A stretch of DNA of 60,069 bases from Phenylobacterium aquaticum (GTDB lineage Bacteria; Pseudomonadota; Alphaproteobacteria; Caulobacterales; Caulobacteraceae): NCBI RefSeq assembly GCF_022695515.1, contig NZ_JALDPT010000035.1, forward strand, positions 1-60,069. The letters run 5' to 3'. This document shows positions 25,979 to 34,858 of the stretch, in pieces (positions within the stretch are counted from its first letter, which is position 1; every line of letters starts with the position of its first letter). The notes beneath the pieces were generated by a model. It was given only the letters and a program-made list of their open reading frames with translations, was not told the DNA's origin and made no database searches. Both the position numbers and the translations under genes were made by a program.

Positions 25979-25992
25979 GGTATTATAATACC
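25979..25992. promoter_or_regulatory. AT-rich 14-bp perfect palindrome
   Basis: GGTATTATAATACC is a perfect palindrome in otherwise GC-rich DNA, between the convergent wrbA and nitronate monooxygenase genes. It contains TATAAT on both strands. It looks like a regulator-binding site, yet no gene starts beside it. Confidence 0.35.
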
Positions 25993-26050
25993 GCAATCCG
26001 CCTTAGGGAGACCTGTTCAACAACTGAGTGAAGTCGCCCGGGTGAAGGGC

Positions 26051-27028
26051 TCAGGCCCCGACCGTGGCGCGCAGCTTGGCGACCTTGTCGATGGCGGTCT
26101 CGGCCTCGGCCATGATCCGCGCGACGATCTCGCCGGCCGGCAGGACGTCATGCACGCCGCCGGCCGACTGGCCCATGGCGAAGCAGGACTTGTCGGCGTC
26201 CAGGCCCTCGATCTGGCCGCCGATGCCGCCCATCACCCCGGTCCGGCTCGAATGGATCGCCTGCATCGGGAAGGGCTGGATATCGCCCGGACGGCTTTCC
26301 CAGTCGGCGACATAGGGGTTCTTGCGCACCCGCATCGGCTTGCCGGAATAGCAGCGCGTGCGGACCGTATCCTCGTCGGTGGAATCGACGATGGTCTGGC
26401 GATACATCTCGCCGGCATGGGCCTCGGTCGAGGCGATGAAGCGGGTGCCCATCCACACGCCGGTGGCGCCGAGCGCGAGCGCCGCGGCCAGACCCCGGCC
26501 GTCATAGATGCCGCCGGCGGCCACCACCGGGATCTTCACCTCGTCCACCGCCTGGGCGACCAGGGGCAGGGTGCCGACCAGGCCGGTATGCCCGCCGCCC
26601 TCGCCGCCCTGGCAGATCACCGCGTCGCATCCGGCCTGCTCGGCCTTCACGGCGTGCTTCACCGCCCCGCAGACCACCATGACCTTCAGGCCCGCCTTCT
26701 TCAGCTTCTCCATGATCGGCATGGGCACGCCCAGGCCGGCGACGAAGCTCGAGGCGCCTTCCTCGATGATGATCTCCACCGCCGCCGTCAGGCTCTCCGG
26801 GCTGGCGGCCAAGAGGTCGACGCCGAACGGCCCGTCCGTCAGCTTGCGCACCTGGCGCATCTGCTCGCGGATGAAGTCCGGGGTGCAGCCGGCCATGCCG
26901 AGCACGCCATAGCCCCCGGCGTTGGTCACCGCCGCGGCGAGCTCGGCGTAGGAGACGCCGCCCATCCCCGCCAGCATGATCGGGCGCTTGACGCCCAGCA
27001 GGTCGCAAAGGGGTGTGTGCAGGCTCAT
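26051..27028 (-). CDS. Nitronate monooxygenase family FMN enzyme
   Basis: The product is 325 residues with the TIM-barrel FMN fold of the 2-nitropropane dioxygenase/nitronate monooxygenase group. Visible blocks are KRPIMLAGMGGVSYAELAAA, VICQGGEGGGHTG, PVVAAGGIYDGRGLAAALAL and GATGVWMGTRF. The catalytic histidine of class I enzymes would be the one in GGHTG. Enoyl-ACP reductase FabK shares the fold, so the substrate is not certain. It stands alone on its strand, with a phosphotransferase remnant upstream. Confidence 0.85.
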   Translation of the reverse strand: MSLHTPLCDLLGVKRPIMLAGMGGVSYAELAAAVTNAGGYGVLGMAGCTPDFIREQMRQVRKLTDGPFGVDLLAASPESLTAAVEIIIEEGASSFVAGLGVPMPIMEKLKKAGLKVMVVCGAVKHAVKAEQAGCDAVICQGGEGGGHTGLVGTLPLVAQAVDEVKIPVVAAGGIYDGRGLAAALALGATGVWMGTRFIASTEAHAGEMYRQTIVDSTDEDTVRTRCYSGKPMRVRKNPYVADWESRPGDIQPFPMQAIHSSRTGVMGGIGGQIEGLDADKSCFAMGQSAGGVHDVLPAGEIVARIMAEAETAIDKVAKLRATVGA

Positions 27029-27118
27029 GGAAATCCTCCCAAATATTCTTGGCCCAAATCTATGGCCGGGAGGATGGCGCCGCGCGCCGCCAATGGAAAC
27101 GGTGACGCTGGGTGAGCC

Positions 27119-28111
27119 TCAGAACAGGGCGGTCAGCTTGTCCACGAAACCGCGCGCCCAGCCCTTGAAGCTGAGGCCTCGGGTCCAGTCGGCGCGGTGG
27201 TCCGGATGGGTGAAGTATTCCCAGAGCAGCAGCCGCTCATAGAGCGCGTACAGCGGCGCGCGGTCCTGCGGCGCGGACCCGCCGCCGCCGGCGTCGCGAT
27301 AGGCCGCGATGAGGGTCGCGGTCAGCGCCGGGTCCTGGGTGAGATAATTGGCCGCCTGCCGGCAGAGATCGGCCTCGCCCGCGCCGAAGCAGGACGTCAT
27401 CAGGTCCACCACCCCGGTGATCGCCCAGCGACCCTCCCGGCGCTCGGCCAGCAGATTGTTGAGGCTGAAGTCGTTGTGCAGATAGACGGCGGCCCCCCCG
27501 TCGCCCGTCCCCGCCGCCCGGGTCAGGATCGCCTCGATCCAATCCCAGTCTCGACTGTCGAGCGCCCCCGACCGCTCGGCCTCGCCTGCGCTGCGGCGAA
27601 CCTCGCCGATCAGATGGGCCGTATGGCCGCCCTCGAAGGGCCGGATGGTCCCGCTCCCCAAGTCGAAATCCCCCGCCGCCTCCCAGGTCAGGGCCTGCAG
27701 CGCGGCCAGGGTCTCGCCCTGCAGCCGGGCGATCTGCCGCCGGTCCTCGGCCGAAAGGCTATCGATCACCGCGGGGTCCGCCAGGGCCTGGCCGGGCAGC
27801 CGACGGGTCAGGACATAGGGCCAGCCGAAGATCTCGGGAGAGGTCTCCAGCCATTGCGGCCAGGCGACCGGCGCGGTGGTCCGCTCCGCCAGCAGGCGGG
27901 CGAAGAACACCTCCTTGGCGAACTGCTAGTCCCCATGCTGCGCGCCACGGAAGACGAACTCGCCCCGGCTGGTGGCGAGCACCACGTTCTGGCCGAACAG
28001 GCCGAAGGGCACGGGCGTTGCCGCCTGCAGCACGCCCAGGTCCAGCCGGTCGAGCGCCTGCTGGAACTGGGCGTCCGAGATCTCGCCGAGGCGCTCGGAA
28101 TAGAAGATCAG
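27119..28111 (-). pseudogene. Aminoglycoside-phosphotransferase-like kinase interrupted by a TAG
   Basis: The intact frame 27119-27910 carries the kinase C-lobe: Brenner motif VYLHNDFSLNNLL and metal site GVVDLMTSCFG. In the same frame upstream, an N-lobe (FYSERLGEISDAQFQQALDR, VPFGLFGQNVVLATSRGEFV, FRGAQHGD) continues to a TAG at 27926-27928, directly before QFAKEVFF. Relatives have Trp at this point, so TGG to TAG is likely. The frame also lacks an ATG or GTG near the expected start; only a CTG at 28111, overlapping the dehydrogenase stop, is available. Either a decayed gene or a base error combined with a rare start. Substrate unknown. Confidence 0.7.
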
Positions 28112-28877
28112 AACACCCCGTAGCCGCCGTCGATCAGCACGCTGTCGCCGGTGTGGAAGCTCGACGCGTCGGAGGCGAAATAGACCGCCATGCCGCCGAA
28201 GTCCTTGGGCTCGCCCCAGCGGCGCATGGGCACGCGCTTGATGACATTGTCGTTGAACTTGTCATTGCCCTGGGCGCCCTCCGTCATGTCGGTGGCGATC
28301 CAGCCGGGCAGGATGCAGTTGGCGCGCACGCCATAGCGGGCGTGCTCCACGGCGATGGCGCGGACCATGGGGATCAGGGCCCCCTTGGTGGCCGCATAAG
28401 CCTCGTTGCGCGGCGCGCCGTCGAGGGCCGAGAGCGAGGAGATCGCCACCAGCGAGCCGCCGCCCGGGCGGTGATCATGTGCTTGCAGGCCTCGCGGAAG
28501 GTGAAGAACACCCCGTCGAGGTTCACCGCCAGGACCTTGCGATAGGTCTCGGTCGAGAATTCCGAGAAGGACGGCGCGCCCATGCCGATGCCGGCGTTGG
28601 CGATCACGGTGTCGACCCGGCCCATCTTGGCGACCGCCTCGACCATGCCGGCGGCGACCGCATGCTCGTCCGAGACATCGACCACCTGGGTCAGGACCCG
28701 CACGCCCAGGGGGGCGAGCTTGGCCTCGGCGTCGGCGTTCTTCTTGGGGTTGGAGCCCCAGATCACCACGTCGGCGCCGGCCTGGGCCATGGCCTCGACC
28801 ATGCCGAAGCCGATGCCGCCATTGCCGCCGGTGACCAGCGCCACCTTTCCGGTCAGATCGAAGGGCTTGTAGGTCAT
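28108..28877 (-). CDS. Short-chain dehydrogenase/reductase, one apparent frameshift
   Basis: The start is the ATG giving MTYKPFDLTGKVALVTGGNG. The Rossmann motif TGGNGGIG, NAG in VIANAGIGMG, the active-site serine in AISSLSA and YAATK with the catalytic Tyr and Lys are all present. The frame breaks at about 28461-28468: FREACKHMITAR continues as GGGSLVAISSLSALDGAP in the next frame. One base missing from a GGGCGGCGG run would restore 256 residues, the normal length. It resembles gluconate 5-dehydrogenase/3-oxoacyl reductase types (SFHTGDSVLIDGGYGVF), but the substrate is unknown. Confidence 0.88.
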
Positions 28878-29038
28878 GTGCGTGTCTTCCCCAGCAGGAC
28901 TTTGTTGGGGATGGAATGGCCCCATTCCCTGGGGGAGCGTCAACCCCCGCCCGGCGCCCGCCGTTTGACTTACCCGAGGGAGGCGCGGGTCTCCTGGTCC
29001 GGACGGCCGCTCAAGACGGCCCCAGGAGGACACCCGCC

Positions 29039-29830
29039 ATGATCACCCTCTATGACCACCCGCTCTCGCCCTACGCCCAGAAGGTCAAGATCGCGCTGCG
29101 CGAAAAGGGCCAGGCCTTCGAGACCAAGATGCCCGGCGGCCTCGGGGCCGGCGGCGCCCAGGGCGACTTCGTCCGCGCCAGCCCCCGCGCCGAGGTGCCG
29201 GCCCTGGTCGACGGCGAGGTCGAGATCTTCGAGTCCACCATCATCCTGGAATATATCGAGGACCGCTGGCCCGCCCCCGCCCTGCTGCCCGCTTCCCCCG
29301 CCGACCGCGCCCGGGTGCGGATGCTGGAGGAGGTGATGGACACCCACTACGAGGCCATGAACTGGGGTCTGTCGGAGATCTACTGGTTCGGCCGCGCCGA
29401 GGGAGAACTGCGCGACACCCTGCTGGCCCGCGCCGCCGAACAGACCCGCGGCTTCTTCTCATGGCTGGAAGGCCAGCTGGGCCACCGGCCCTGGTTCAAT
29501 GGCGAGAGCTTCGGCTGGGGCGACCTGTCCGTGGTCCCCTATGTCAACGGCTCCGTCGGCCACCGCCTGCCGCCGGAACCCGGCTCGAAGCTGGCCGAAT
29601 GGCTGGCCCGCGCCAACGCCCGCCCCTCGGTCGCCGCCACCACAGCCGAGGCGGCGCAAGCCGCGCGGGCCTCGGCCATGCCCAACGCGGCCGAGTTGGT
29701 GAAGCAGGGCCTGTTCAAGCGCGAATACCGCGACCACCGCCTGGAATGGATGATCAAGAGCGGCGGGGCTCAGGTCGTCATCGACGGCCTGGCCCGCGAC
29801 AATATCCGCTTCAGTCCGGACTTCGGCTGA
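29039..29830 (+). CDS. Glutathione S-transferase family protein
   Basis: The product is 263 residues. An N-terminal thioredoxin-like domain begins MITLYDHPLSPYAQKVKIAL and carries the glutathione-binding EVPALVDGEVEIFESTIILEYI. An all-helical C-terminal domain follows, with FNGESFGWGDLSVVPYV including the N-capping motif. An AGGAGGA site nine bases ahead fixes the ATG at 29039. It is divergent from the dehydrogenase upstream. The C-terminus is about 40 residues longer than usual (LFKREYRDHRLEWMIKSGG). Substrate unknown. Confidence 0.92.
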   Translation: MITLYDHPLSPYAQKVKIALREKGQAFETKMPGGLGAGGAQGDFVRASPRAEVPALVDGEVEIFESTIILEYIEDRWPAPALLPASPADRARVRMLEEVMDTHYEAMNWGLSEIYWFGRAEGELRDTLLARAAEQTRGFFSWLEGQLGHRPWFNGESFGWGDLSVVPYVNGSVGHRLPPEPGSKLAEWLARANARPSVAATTAEAAQAARASAMPNAAELVKQGLFKREYRDHRLEWMIKSGGAQVVIDGLARDNIRFSPDFG

Positions 29831-29832
29831 CC

Positions 29833-30696
29833 CTATTGCAGACGGGCGGCGAAGGCGTCGACGACGGCGTCGCCCGTATATTCCGCGACCTTGGGCTTCA
29901 CGATCTGCTTGGCGAAGTCCGAGGTGATGTAGCGGAAGTGCGGCTGCTCGGCCTGGGCGGCCTCCAGGATGATGCCGGCGATGTCGTCGCCGGTCTGTCC
30001 GAACTGGGCGAAGACGCCTTCCGACGAGCCCATATATTTGGCGATCATGGCGTCATAGGGCGGCTGGAAATTGGCCAGGCCCGCCGCGCTCACCGCCCGG
30101 ACATTCGCGACGAACTCGGTGTTGATCGGGCCGGGTTCGATCAGGCTCACCGCCACCCCCATGCGCCGCGCCAGGGGCGCGAAGCCCTCCATCATGCCCT
30201 CGACCGCAAACTTGGCCGCGCAATAGGCCTCGTTGAACGGCTGGCCGATCAGGCCGCCGACGCTGGTCACCGAGATGATCCGGCCCGTCCCGCGTTCACG
30301 CATGTGCGGGAACACCGCCTTGGTGGTGTTCCAGACCCCGAAGAAATTGACCCCCATGGTCCGCTTCAGGTCGGCGTCGCTGGTCTGTTCCAGACTGCCC
30401 AGGAAGCCCGCGCCCGCATTGTTGACCAGCACGTCGATGCGGCCATAGCGCTTCAGGGTCCGCTTCACGCAGCCCTCGATGGAGCTGCGGCTCTGCACGT
30501 CCAGCCGATCGACGCGCAGCTTCACGCCCGCCGCCTTGGCCGCCTCCTTCAGAGCCTTCTTCTTGGTGGTGTCGCGCATGGTGGCGACCACCTCATAGCC
30601 CGCCTTGGCGAACCGGATGGCGGTGTAGAGCCCCACCCCGGTCGAGGTCCCCGTGATCAGGACCGTCGGCTTATCCTTCGTCTCGACCTTGGCCAT
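29833..30696 (-). CDS. Short-chain dehydrogenase/reductase, classical
   Basis: The product is 287 residues. Cofactor site ITGTSTGVGLYTA, DRLDV, NNAGAGFLGSLE, catalytic Ser in ISVTSVGGLIGQP and YCAAKFAVEG with the Tyr and Lys are all seen. The basic residue in ATMRDTT suggests NADPH. The long C-terminal lid (after PGPINTEF) resembles retinol- or steroid-dehydrogenase-like proteins. It starts at the ATG at 30696 and ends three bases from the convergent glutathione transferase gene. Confidence 0.92.
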   Translation of the reverse strand: MAKVETKDKPTVLITGTSTGVGLYTAIRFAKAGYEVVATMRDTTKKKALKEAAKAAGVKLRVDRLDVQSRSSIEGCVKRTLKRYGRIDVLVNNAGAGFLGSLEQTSDADLKRTMGVNFFGVWNTTKAVFPHMRERGTGRIISVTSVGGLIGQPFNEAYCAAKFAVEGMMEGFAPLARRMGVAVSLIEPGPINTEFVANVRAVSAAGLANFQPPYDAMIAKYMGSSEGVFAQFGQTGDDIAGIILEAAQAEQPHFRYITSDFAKQIVKPKVAEYTGDAVVDAFAARLQ

Positions 30697-30754
30697 GACG
30701 CATCTCCCCCCGTGTTTTTATCTGGCGCGACCATAGCCGAAAGCGGCGCGGGCT

Positions 30755-31153
30755 CTAGCCCGCCAGCACGCCTTCGATCGCGGTCTGCAGCTGGCGGCCA
30801 TAGATCGGCTTGAACAGCACCGCGGCGGGATGGTCCTCCTGGATGCGGGCCATGGTCGCCGGCTCCCGCGAGCCGGTGATGAAGATCACCTTCGAACCCA
30901 CCGACAGATGGATGGCGAGCGCCGCGTCCACCCCGTCGCCCTGCCCCTTCAGCCTCATGTCCATCAGCACCACGCGAGGGCGGAACTGCTTGGCCATGGC
31001 GATCGCGTCCAGCGCCGTGTCGGCGGTGCCGCAGACCTGCATGCCCAGGTCCTCGAGCTGCATCTTCAGGCTGGCGGCGATCAGGAACTCGTCCTCGACC
31101 ACCAGGACACAGTCCTCAAGTTGGCTCATCACGCGTTCGTCCAGGTCAGTCAT
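30755..31153 (-). CDS. Stand-alone response regulator receiver
   Basis: The product is 132 residues and consists only of a receiver domain. The acidic pocket is in LVVEDEFLIA, the phosphorylated Asp is in VVLMDMRLKGQG, the switch Thr in IFITGS and the Lys in VLFKPIYG. It has no output domain, so it must act by protein contact, as in many alphaproteobacterial HWE/HisKA_2 systems. Its ATG overlaps the stop of the kinase gene (ATGA), so it is the partner of that kinase. Confidence 0.93.
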   Translation of the reverse strand: MTDLDERVMSQLEDCVLVVEDEFLIAASLKMQLEDLGMQVCGTADTALDAIAMAKQFRPRVVLMDMRLKGQGDGVDAALAIHLSVGSKVIFITGSREPATMARIQEDHPAAVLFKPIYGRQLQTAIEGVLAG

Positions 31154-32949
31154 GTTCGCTCCGGCGTCCTCAGAGTGATTTCGGTCACAAGTCCAGGCGC
31201 GTTGCGCGTGGTCATTTCCCCGTCGAGTTGCCCGACAAGTCCCGCGATGATGATCGATCCGAGCCCCGCGCCGCCGCCGTCATTGGCGACGCGCCCGGGT
31301 CCGTCGTCCGCCACCGACAGCAGCACCCGGCCATCTGGAGACGGCCTGCAGGAGACCATGATCCGGCCGCGCCCGTCGCGCAACGCATGCTTCAGGGCGT
31401 TGGTCACCAGCTCGGTCACCAGCAGGCCCAGCGGAATGGCGAAGTCGAAGTCCACCTGCAGGGGCTCGACATCCAGGTCCAGGCTGACCGCGTCATGGTC
31501 TCCGCCGTCCAGGATGTTGCGCACCAGCTCCTGCAGGAATGGGCCCAGGTCGAAGGTCTCGAGATTGGTCGACGCCATCAGCTGGTGATGCACGAGGCCG
31601 AGCGCATAGACCCGGCTGCGCAGGCCGGCCAGGGCCTCGGCCGCCGTCGGATCCTTCAGCTGCCGGGCCTGCATCATCACCAGCCCGTCGACGATCTGCA
31701 GGTTGTTCTTCACCCGGTGATAGACCTCCCGCAGCAGCAGATCGCGCTGGGCCAGGGTGGCGCGCAGCTCGACCTCGGCCAGGGCGCGCTGGGTGGTGTC
31801 CATGATGATGCCGAGCACCCGGGTGGGCGCGTCGGTCTTGGGATCGCGCTCGACGATCGCGCGCCAATGGGACTGCCAGCCCCACGCCCCGTCGGGACGG
31901 CGCACGCGATACTCCATCTGCACCACGTCCTTGGCGCCCTCGCGCACGGCCTTGACCGCGGCGTCGCGCACCGGCCGGTCGTCGGGGTGGATCCTGGCGA
32001 CCCAGCCGGCGAACTCCGGCCCATCGAGGGGCAACCAGATCTCCGCGGGGACCTGGCCCCAGGTCATGGCCGAGGCCCGCTCGTCCAACCGCGCCTGGCC
32101 CTTGGCGAAATCGATCTCCCACACGCCGATCTGGGCGCTCTCCACGGCCAGGCGCAGACGCGCCTCATATTCCCGCGCCGCCAGCTCCGCCTTGCGACGT
32201 TCGTCGATGTTCTCGATCACCGCATAGGTTCGAATGGGCACGCCCTGGTCGTCGCGGACCACGCTGGCGGAAATCCGCGCCCAGACGGGAGTGCCGTCCC
32301 GCCGGCGATAGGGCTTCTCGCGGATATAGACCTGCGCCTCGCCGGACATGAGGCGCCCCCAGGCCAGCCGGGCCCCCTCGTCGTCCTCAGGGAAGCTCAG
32401 GTCCCAGGCGTTGGTTCCGACCAGATCCTCCGGCTCGTAGCCCAGCATGTGGGCGAAGGCCGGATTGACCCGCTGGATCACGGCGCTGACCGGCTCGGCC
32501 AGCACCTTGCCCACGGCGGCGGATTCGAAGCTGGTCCGATACTCGGCCTCGCTGGCCGCCAGGGAGCGCAGGGCGTCGTCACGTTCCGACAGGATGGCGC
32601 CGAGGCGGGGGACCATCGGCCAGAAGGCGATGACCGCCGCCACATCCAGGCCCATGGCGAGCAGCCGGATCACGCTCTCCAGGGCGCTCGGCGGCGTACC
32701 CGGCGTCGTCGCGGCCATGGCCTGGGACAGGGCGGTGACCAGGGTGGCCGCTCCGATCAGGCGGACGATGGGGCGTTCGATCAGGTCGCGCCGGATCCGG
32801 GTGAGCCAGATCAGCGCCGCGAACAGGGACAGGCAGGCCAGGCCGACGATCAGGTCTGAGACGACCTGAAGCGCCGTCAGGGTCCTGGCCATCTGCGGGT
32901 GGACCGCCGCCGCGCCGATCGGACTGAGCAGCCAGTTCCAAAGCCCCAC
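31150..32949 (-). CDS. Sensor histidine kinase with PAS domains, HisKA_2 type
   Basis: The product is about 599 residues. An N-terminal three-helix membrane module (about 1-110, beginning GLWNWLLSP) is followed by a linker, a PAS domain (about 130-245, PAFAHMLGYEPEDLVG), and a second PAS with its PAC segment (about 255-385, MEYRVRRPDGAWGWQSHWRA). The HisKA_2 phosphoacceptor is REVYHRVKNNLQIVDGL, and the ATPase domain has LVTELVTNALKHAL and VADDGPG. The GTG at 32949 has a GGGGGA site; the longer frame to 33009 is less likely. It phosphorylates the receiver encoded directly downstream. The signal is unknown. Confidence 0.9.
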   Translation of the reverse strand: MGLWNWLLSPIGAAAVHPQMARTLTALQVVSDLIVGLACLSLFAALIWLTRIRRDLIERPIVRLIGAATLVTALSQAMAATTPGTPPSALESVIRLLAMGLDVAAVIAFWPMVPRLGAILSERDDALRSLAASEAEYRTSFESAAVGKVLAEPVSAVIQRVNPAFAHMLGYEPEDLVGTNAWDLSFPEDDEGARLAWGRLMSGEAQVYIREKPYRRRDGTPVWARISASVVRDDQGVPIRTYAVIENIDERRKAELAAREYEARLRLAVESAQIGVWEIDFAKGQARLDERASAMTWGQVPAEIWLPLDGPEFAGWVARIHPDDRPVRDAAVKAVREGAKDVVQMEYRVRRPDGAWGWQSHWRAIVERDPKTDAPTRVLGIIMDTTQRALAEVELRATLAQRDLLLREVYHRVKNNLQIVDGLVMMQARQLKDPTAAEALAGLRSRVYALGLVHHQLMASTNLETFDLGPFLQELVRNILDGGDHDAVSLDLDVEPLQVDFDFAIPLGLLVTELVTNALKHALRDGRGRIMVSCRPSPDGRVLLSVADDGPGRVANDGGGAGLGSIIIAGLVGQLDGEMTTRNAPGLVTEITLRTPERT

Positions 32950-33067
32950 GCCGACCCGTCCCCCTGTGCAGCGCCCCCGGTCCGGGTCACGGATCAGGGG
33001 CGGCCTCACTTGACGGTTGTAGAAGAGATGTATCGCGCCGATAGGTCAATGGCCTGGCGCCCGGCCG

Positions 33068-33850
33068 TCAGGTGGTGGGCGGCGCGCTCCCGTGACCGAT
33101 GTGGCCGGAGCCCGAGATATCGGTCTGCAGGTCGGCCGGATGGGTCAGGAGATCGACCCGGCCGTCGCCGGAGACGTCGATCTCGGCCTTGGCCTTGGGG
33201 GCGATGATCGCCTCGCCCGAGCCCGAGATATCGACCTTGGCCGCCTCGGCCTCGACCTTGCCGAGATCGGCCCGGCCGGAGCCGGCGATGTCGACCATGA
33301 CCGTCTTGGCCTGGCCCGACGCCGTGGCGTCGGCCGAACCGGATATGGTCAGGTCGAGCTTGTCCTGGCGATAGCCGGCGATGGTCAGGTGCTGGTCGCC
33401 CGACAGGTCGAAGCGCGAGACCGCCGGGGCCTGAAGGGTGATGGTCAGCCTCGCCACGTCGTCCAGGTCCCGGTCGAAGCCGATATGGCCGTCGCGGATC
33501 ACCAGATGGTCGAGCGCCGACTTCGGGCCGGTGACCGTCAGCTTGGCGGTCGCCCCCTGGGTAAAGGCGATGTCGGCCGGCGCCGAGACGTCCAGCAGGT
33601 CGCCGCCCGGCCAGGCGAAGTCGCGGGTGACGGCGGGGCCGAAGTCGCCCACGTCCGCCTCGTCGTCCCCGCCGCTTTCGACCCTCCAACCATGGCCGTG
33701 CCAGTCCTGATGACTGAACTCGTGGCCGAAGCGGCGGATGGTCCAGTCATGGATGCCGAAGGGCCCGCCCATGATGCCGAAGGCGCCGGCGATGGAGACG
33801 ATGCAGACCAGGAAGCCGACGACGGCGACGATGGTGAGTGTGCGGATCAC
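33068..33850 (-). CDS. Membrane-anchored GIN/DUF2807-like beta-helix protein
   Basis: The product is 260 residues. After an N-terminal membrane helix (RTLTIVAVVGFLVCIVSIAGAFG) and a His/Asp-rich spacer, the rest is repetitive beta structure: FDLSGDQHLTIAG, LDLTISGSADATASG, VDIAGSGRADLG, VDISGSGEAIIAP, IDVSGDGRVDLL and TDISGSGHIGHG, at about 20-residue intervals. This matches the head-GIN domain seen in DUF2807/DUF4097 proteins. It is the last gene of the PadR-DUF1700 operon, so it is probably an envelope-stress-type surface factor. Function unproven. Confidence 0.82.
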   Translation of the reverse strand: MIRTLTIVAVVGFLVCIVSIAGAFGIMGGPFGIHDWTIRRFGHEFSHQDWHGHGWRVESGGDDEADVGDFGPAVTRDFAWPGGDLLDVSAPADIAFTQGATAKLTVTGPKSALDHLVIRDGHIGFDRDLDDVARLTITLQAPAVSRFDLSGDQHLTIAGYRQDKLDLTISGSADATASGQAKTVMVDIAGSGRADLGKVEAEAAKVDISGSGEAIIAPKAKAEIDVSGDGRVDLLTHPADLQTDISGSGHIGHGSAPPTT

Positions 33851-34422
33851 GACAGGCCCCCCTGAGGCTCAAGCGCCGGCTTCAGAAGCCGCATGTGCAG
33901 GCGGCCGTACCAGACCAGCCCGTTGACGAAGGCGATGGTCACCAGGGTGGTGACGGCGCCGATCGAGGTCGCCCCGGCCATGACGCCGAGCCCCGCCAGC
34001 ATGACGGCCGCGATCTCGTGGCCCTGGCCGATGAACGGACCGGCCGCGAACAGGAACCCGCCCACTCCGAAACAGGCGACCGCCGCGATGGCGAAACCGA
34101 ACAGGGTGCCGGCCACCGACAAGAGGATCGGCAGCAGGATCAGCACGTCCAGCGCCCCCAGGCCCAGCACCGCGAACACGGCGTTGGCGGCGGCGGAAGG
34201 ATTGCGTTGCTCCTCCCAGCGCTTGAGGTCGGCCTCGGCCCGAAGCTCACGGGCCAGCCGGCCCGGATCGCCCAGGGCCGCGGCCACATCGGCCTCGCTG
34301 CGCCCGGCGGCCTCGCCCTCGGCGAAGTGCGCCTCATAGTCGGCGGCGATATCGTCGATCGCCTTCTGCGGCAGGCCGCGCAGGCCTTCGCGCAGACGCG
34401 ACATGAACACCTGGCGGCTCAT
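33847..34422 (-). CDS. DUF1700-like membrane protein
   Basis: The product is 191 residues. The N-terminal part (MSRQVFMSRLREGLRGLPQK, DIAADYEAHFAEGEAAGRSE, ADVAAALGDPGRLARELRAE) is the helical DUF1700 pattern, followed by three or four membrane helices (about 75-170). The start at 34422 is chosen for its ATGA overlap with the PadR stop. It also overlaps the following gene by four bases. PadR-DUF1700-DUF4097-type operons are common in Firmicutes; the layout here is the same. Confidence 0.85.
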   Translation of the reverse strand: MSRQVFMSRLREGLRGLPQKAIDDIAADYEAHFAEGEAAGRSEADVAAALGDPGRLARELRAEADLKRWEEQRNPSAAANAVFAVLGLGALDVLILLPILLSVAGTLFGFAIAAVACFGVGGFLFAAGPFIGQGHEIAAVMLAGLGVMAGATSIGAVTTLVTIAFVNGLVWYGRLHMRLLKPALEPQGGLS

Positions 34423-34745
34423 TGCGCGCCTCCCAGAATGTCGTTCACGGCCTGGGAGAAGGCGGTCCATTCCGCCTTCTGGGCCGCGAAACTGCTCTGA
34501 CCGGTAGCGGTCAGCTTGTAATATTTGCGCGGCGGACCCGACGAGCTCTCGACCAGATAGGTGTCGACCAGGCCATCGGATTGCATGCGGCGCATCAGGG
34601 GGTAGATCGTGCCCTCGCCCATTTCGATCCCTTTGGTGAGACGGCTCGCGATTTCGTAGGCGTAGGCGTCGCCGCGCGCGAGCAGCGCGAGGACGCAGAG
34701 CTCAAGCACGCCCTTTTTCAGCTGTACCTGGACCGCTTCAGTCAC
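34419..34745 (-). CDS. PadR-family transcriptional regulator
   Basis: The product is 108 residues from the GTG at 34745, which has AAGGAG upstream; a TTG at 34766 is the alternative. The winged helix is complete: LKKGVLELCVLALLARGDAYAYE, then EGTIYPLMRRMQSDGLVDTY and the wing SSSGPPRKYYKLTATG. The short C-terminus marks subfamily 2. It is first in a three-gene overlapping operon and probably represses it through the repeats at 34783-34809. Confidence 0.92.
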   Translation of the reverse strand: MTEAVQVQLKKGVLELCVLALLARGDAYAYEIASRLTKGIEMGEGTIYPLMRRMQSDGLVDTYLVESSSGPPRKYYKLTATGQSSFAAQKAEWTAFSQAVNDILGGAQ

Positions 34746-34782
34746 GAGGCCTTGCTCCTTCTTCAACGAGGAGATGGGTATC

Positions 34783-34809
34783 GCAAGGTACCGTGCGGTG
34801 CAAGGTACC
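34783..34809. promoter_or_regulatory. Direct repeat, candidate PadR operator
   Basis: GCAAGGTACC occurs at 34783-34792 and again at 34800-34809, 17 bp apart. Each copy contains the palindrome GGTACC. A partial third site (GGTATC) is at 34777-34782. They lie 38-65 bases upstream of the PadR start. Autorepression is the likely use. Confidence 0.6.
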
Positions 34810-34837
34810 TATCCATGAACAATAGTTCATGGATAGG
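34808..34837. promoter_or_regulatory. Long perfect dyad between yaaA and padR
   Basis: CCTATCCATGAAC and GTTCATGGATAGG are perfect 13-bp inverted arms around AATA. The dyad overlaps the second GGTACC repeat by two bases. It lacks a T-run on either strand, so it could be a protein-binding site or the 3' end of the yaaA transcript. Confidence 0.6.
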
Positions 34838-34858
34838 CGGCGCGCCGATTGTAGGAGC

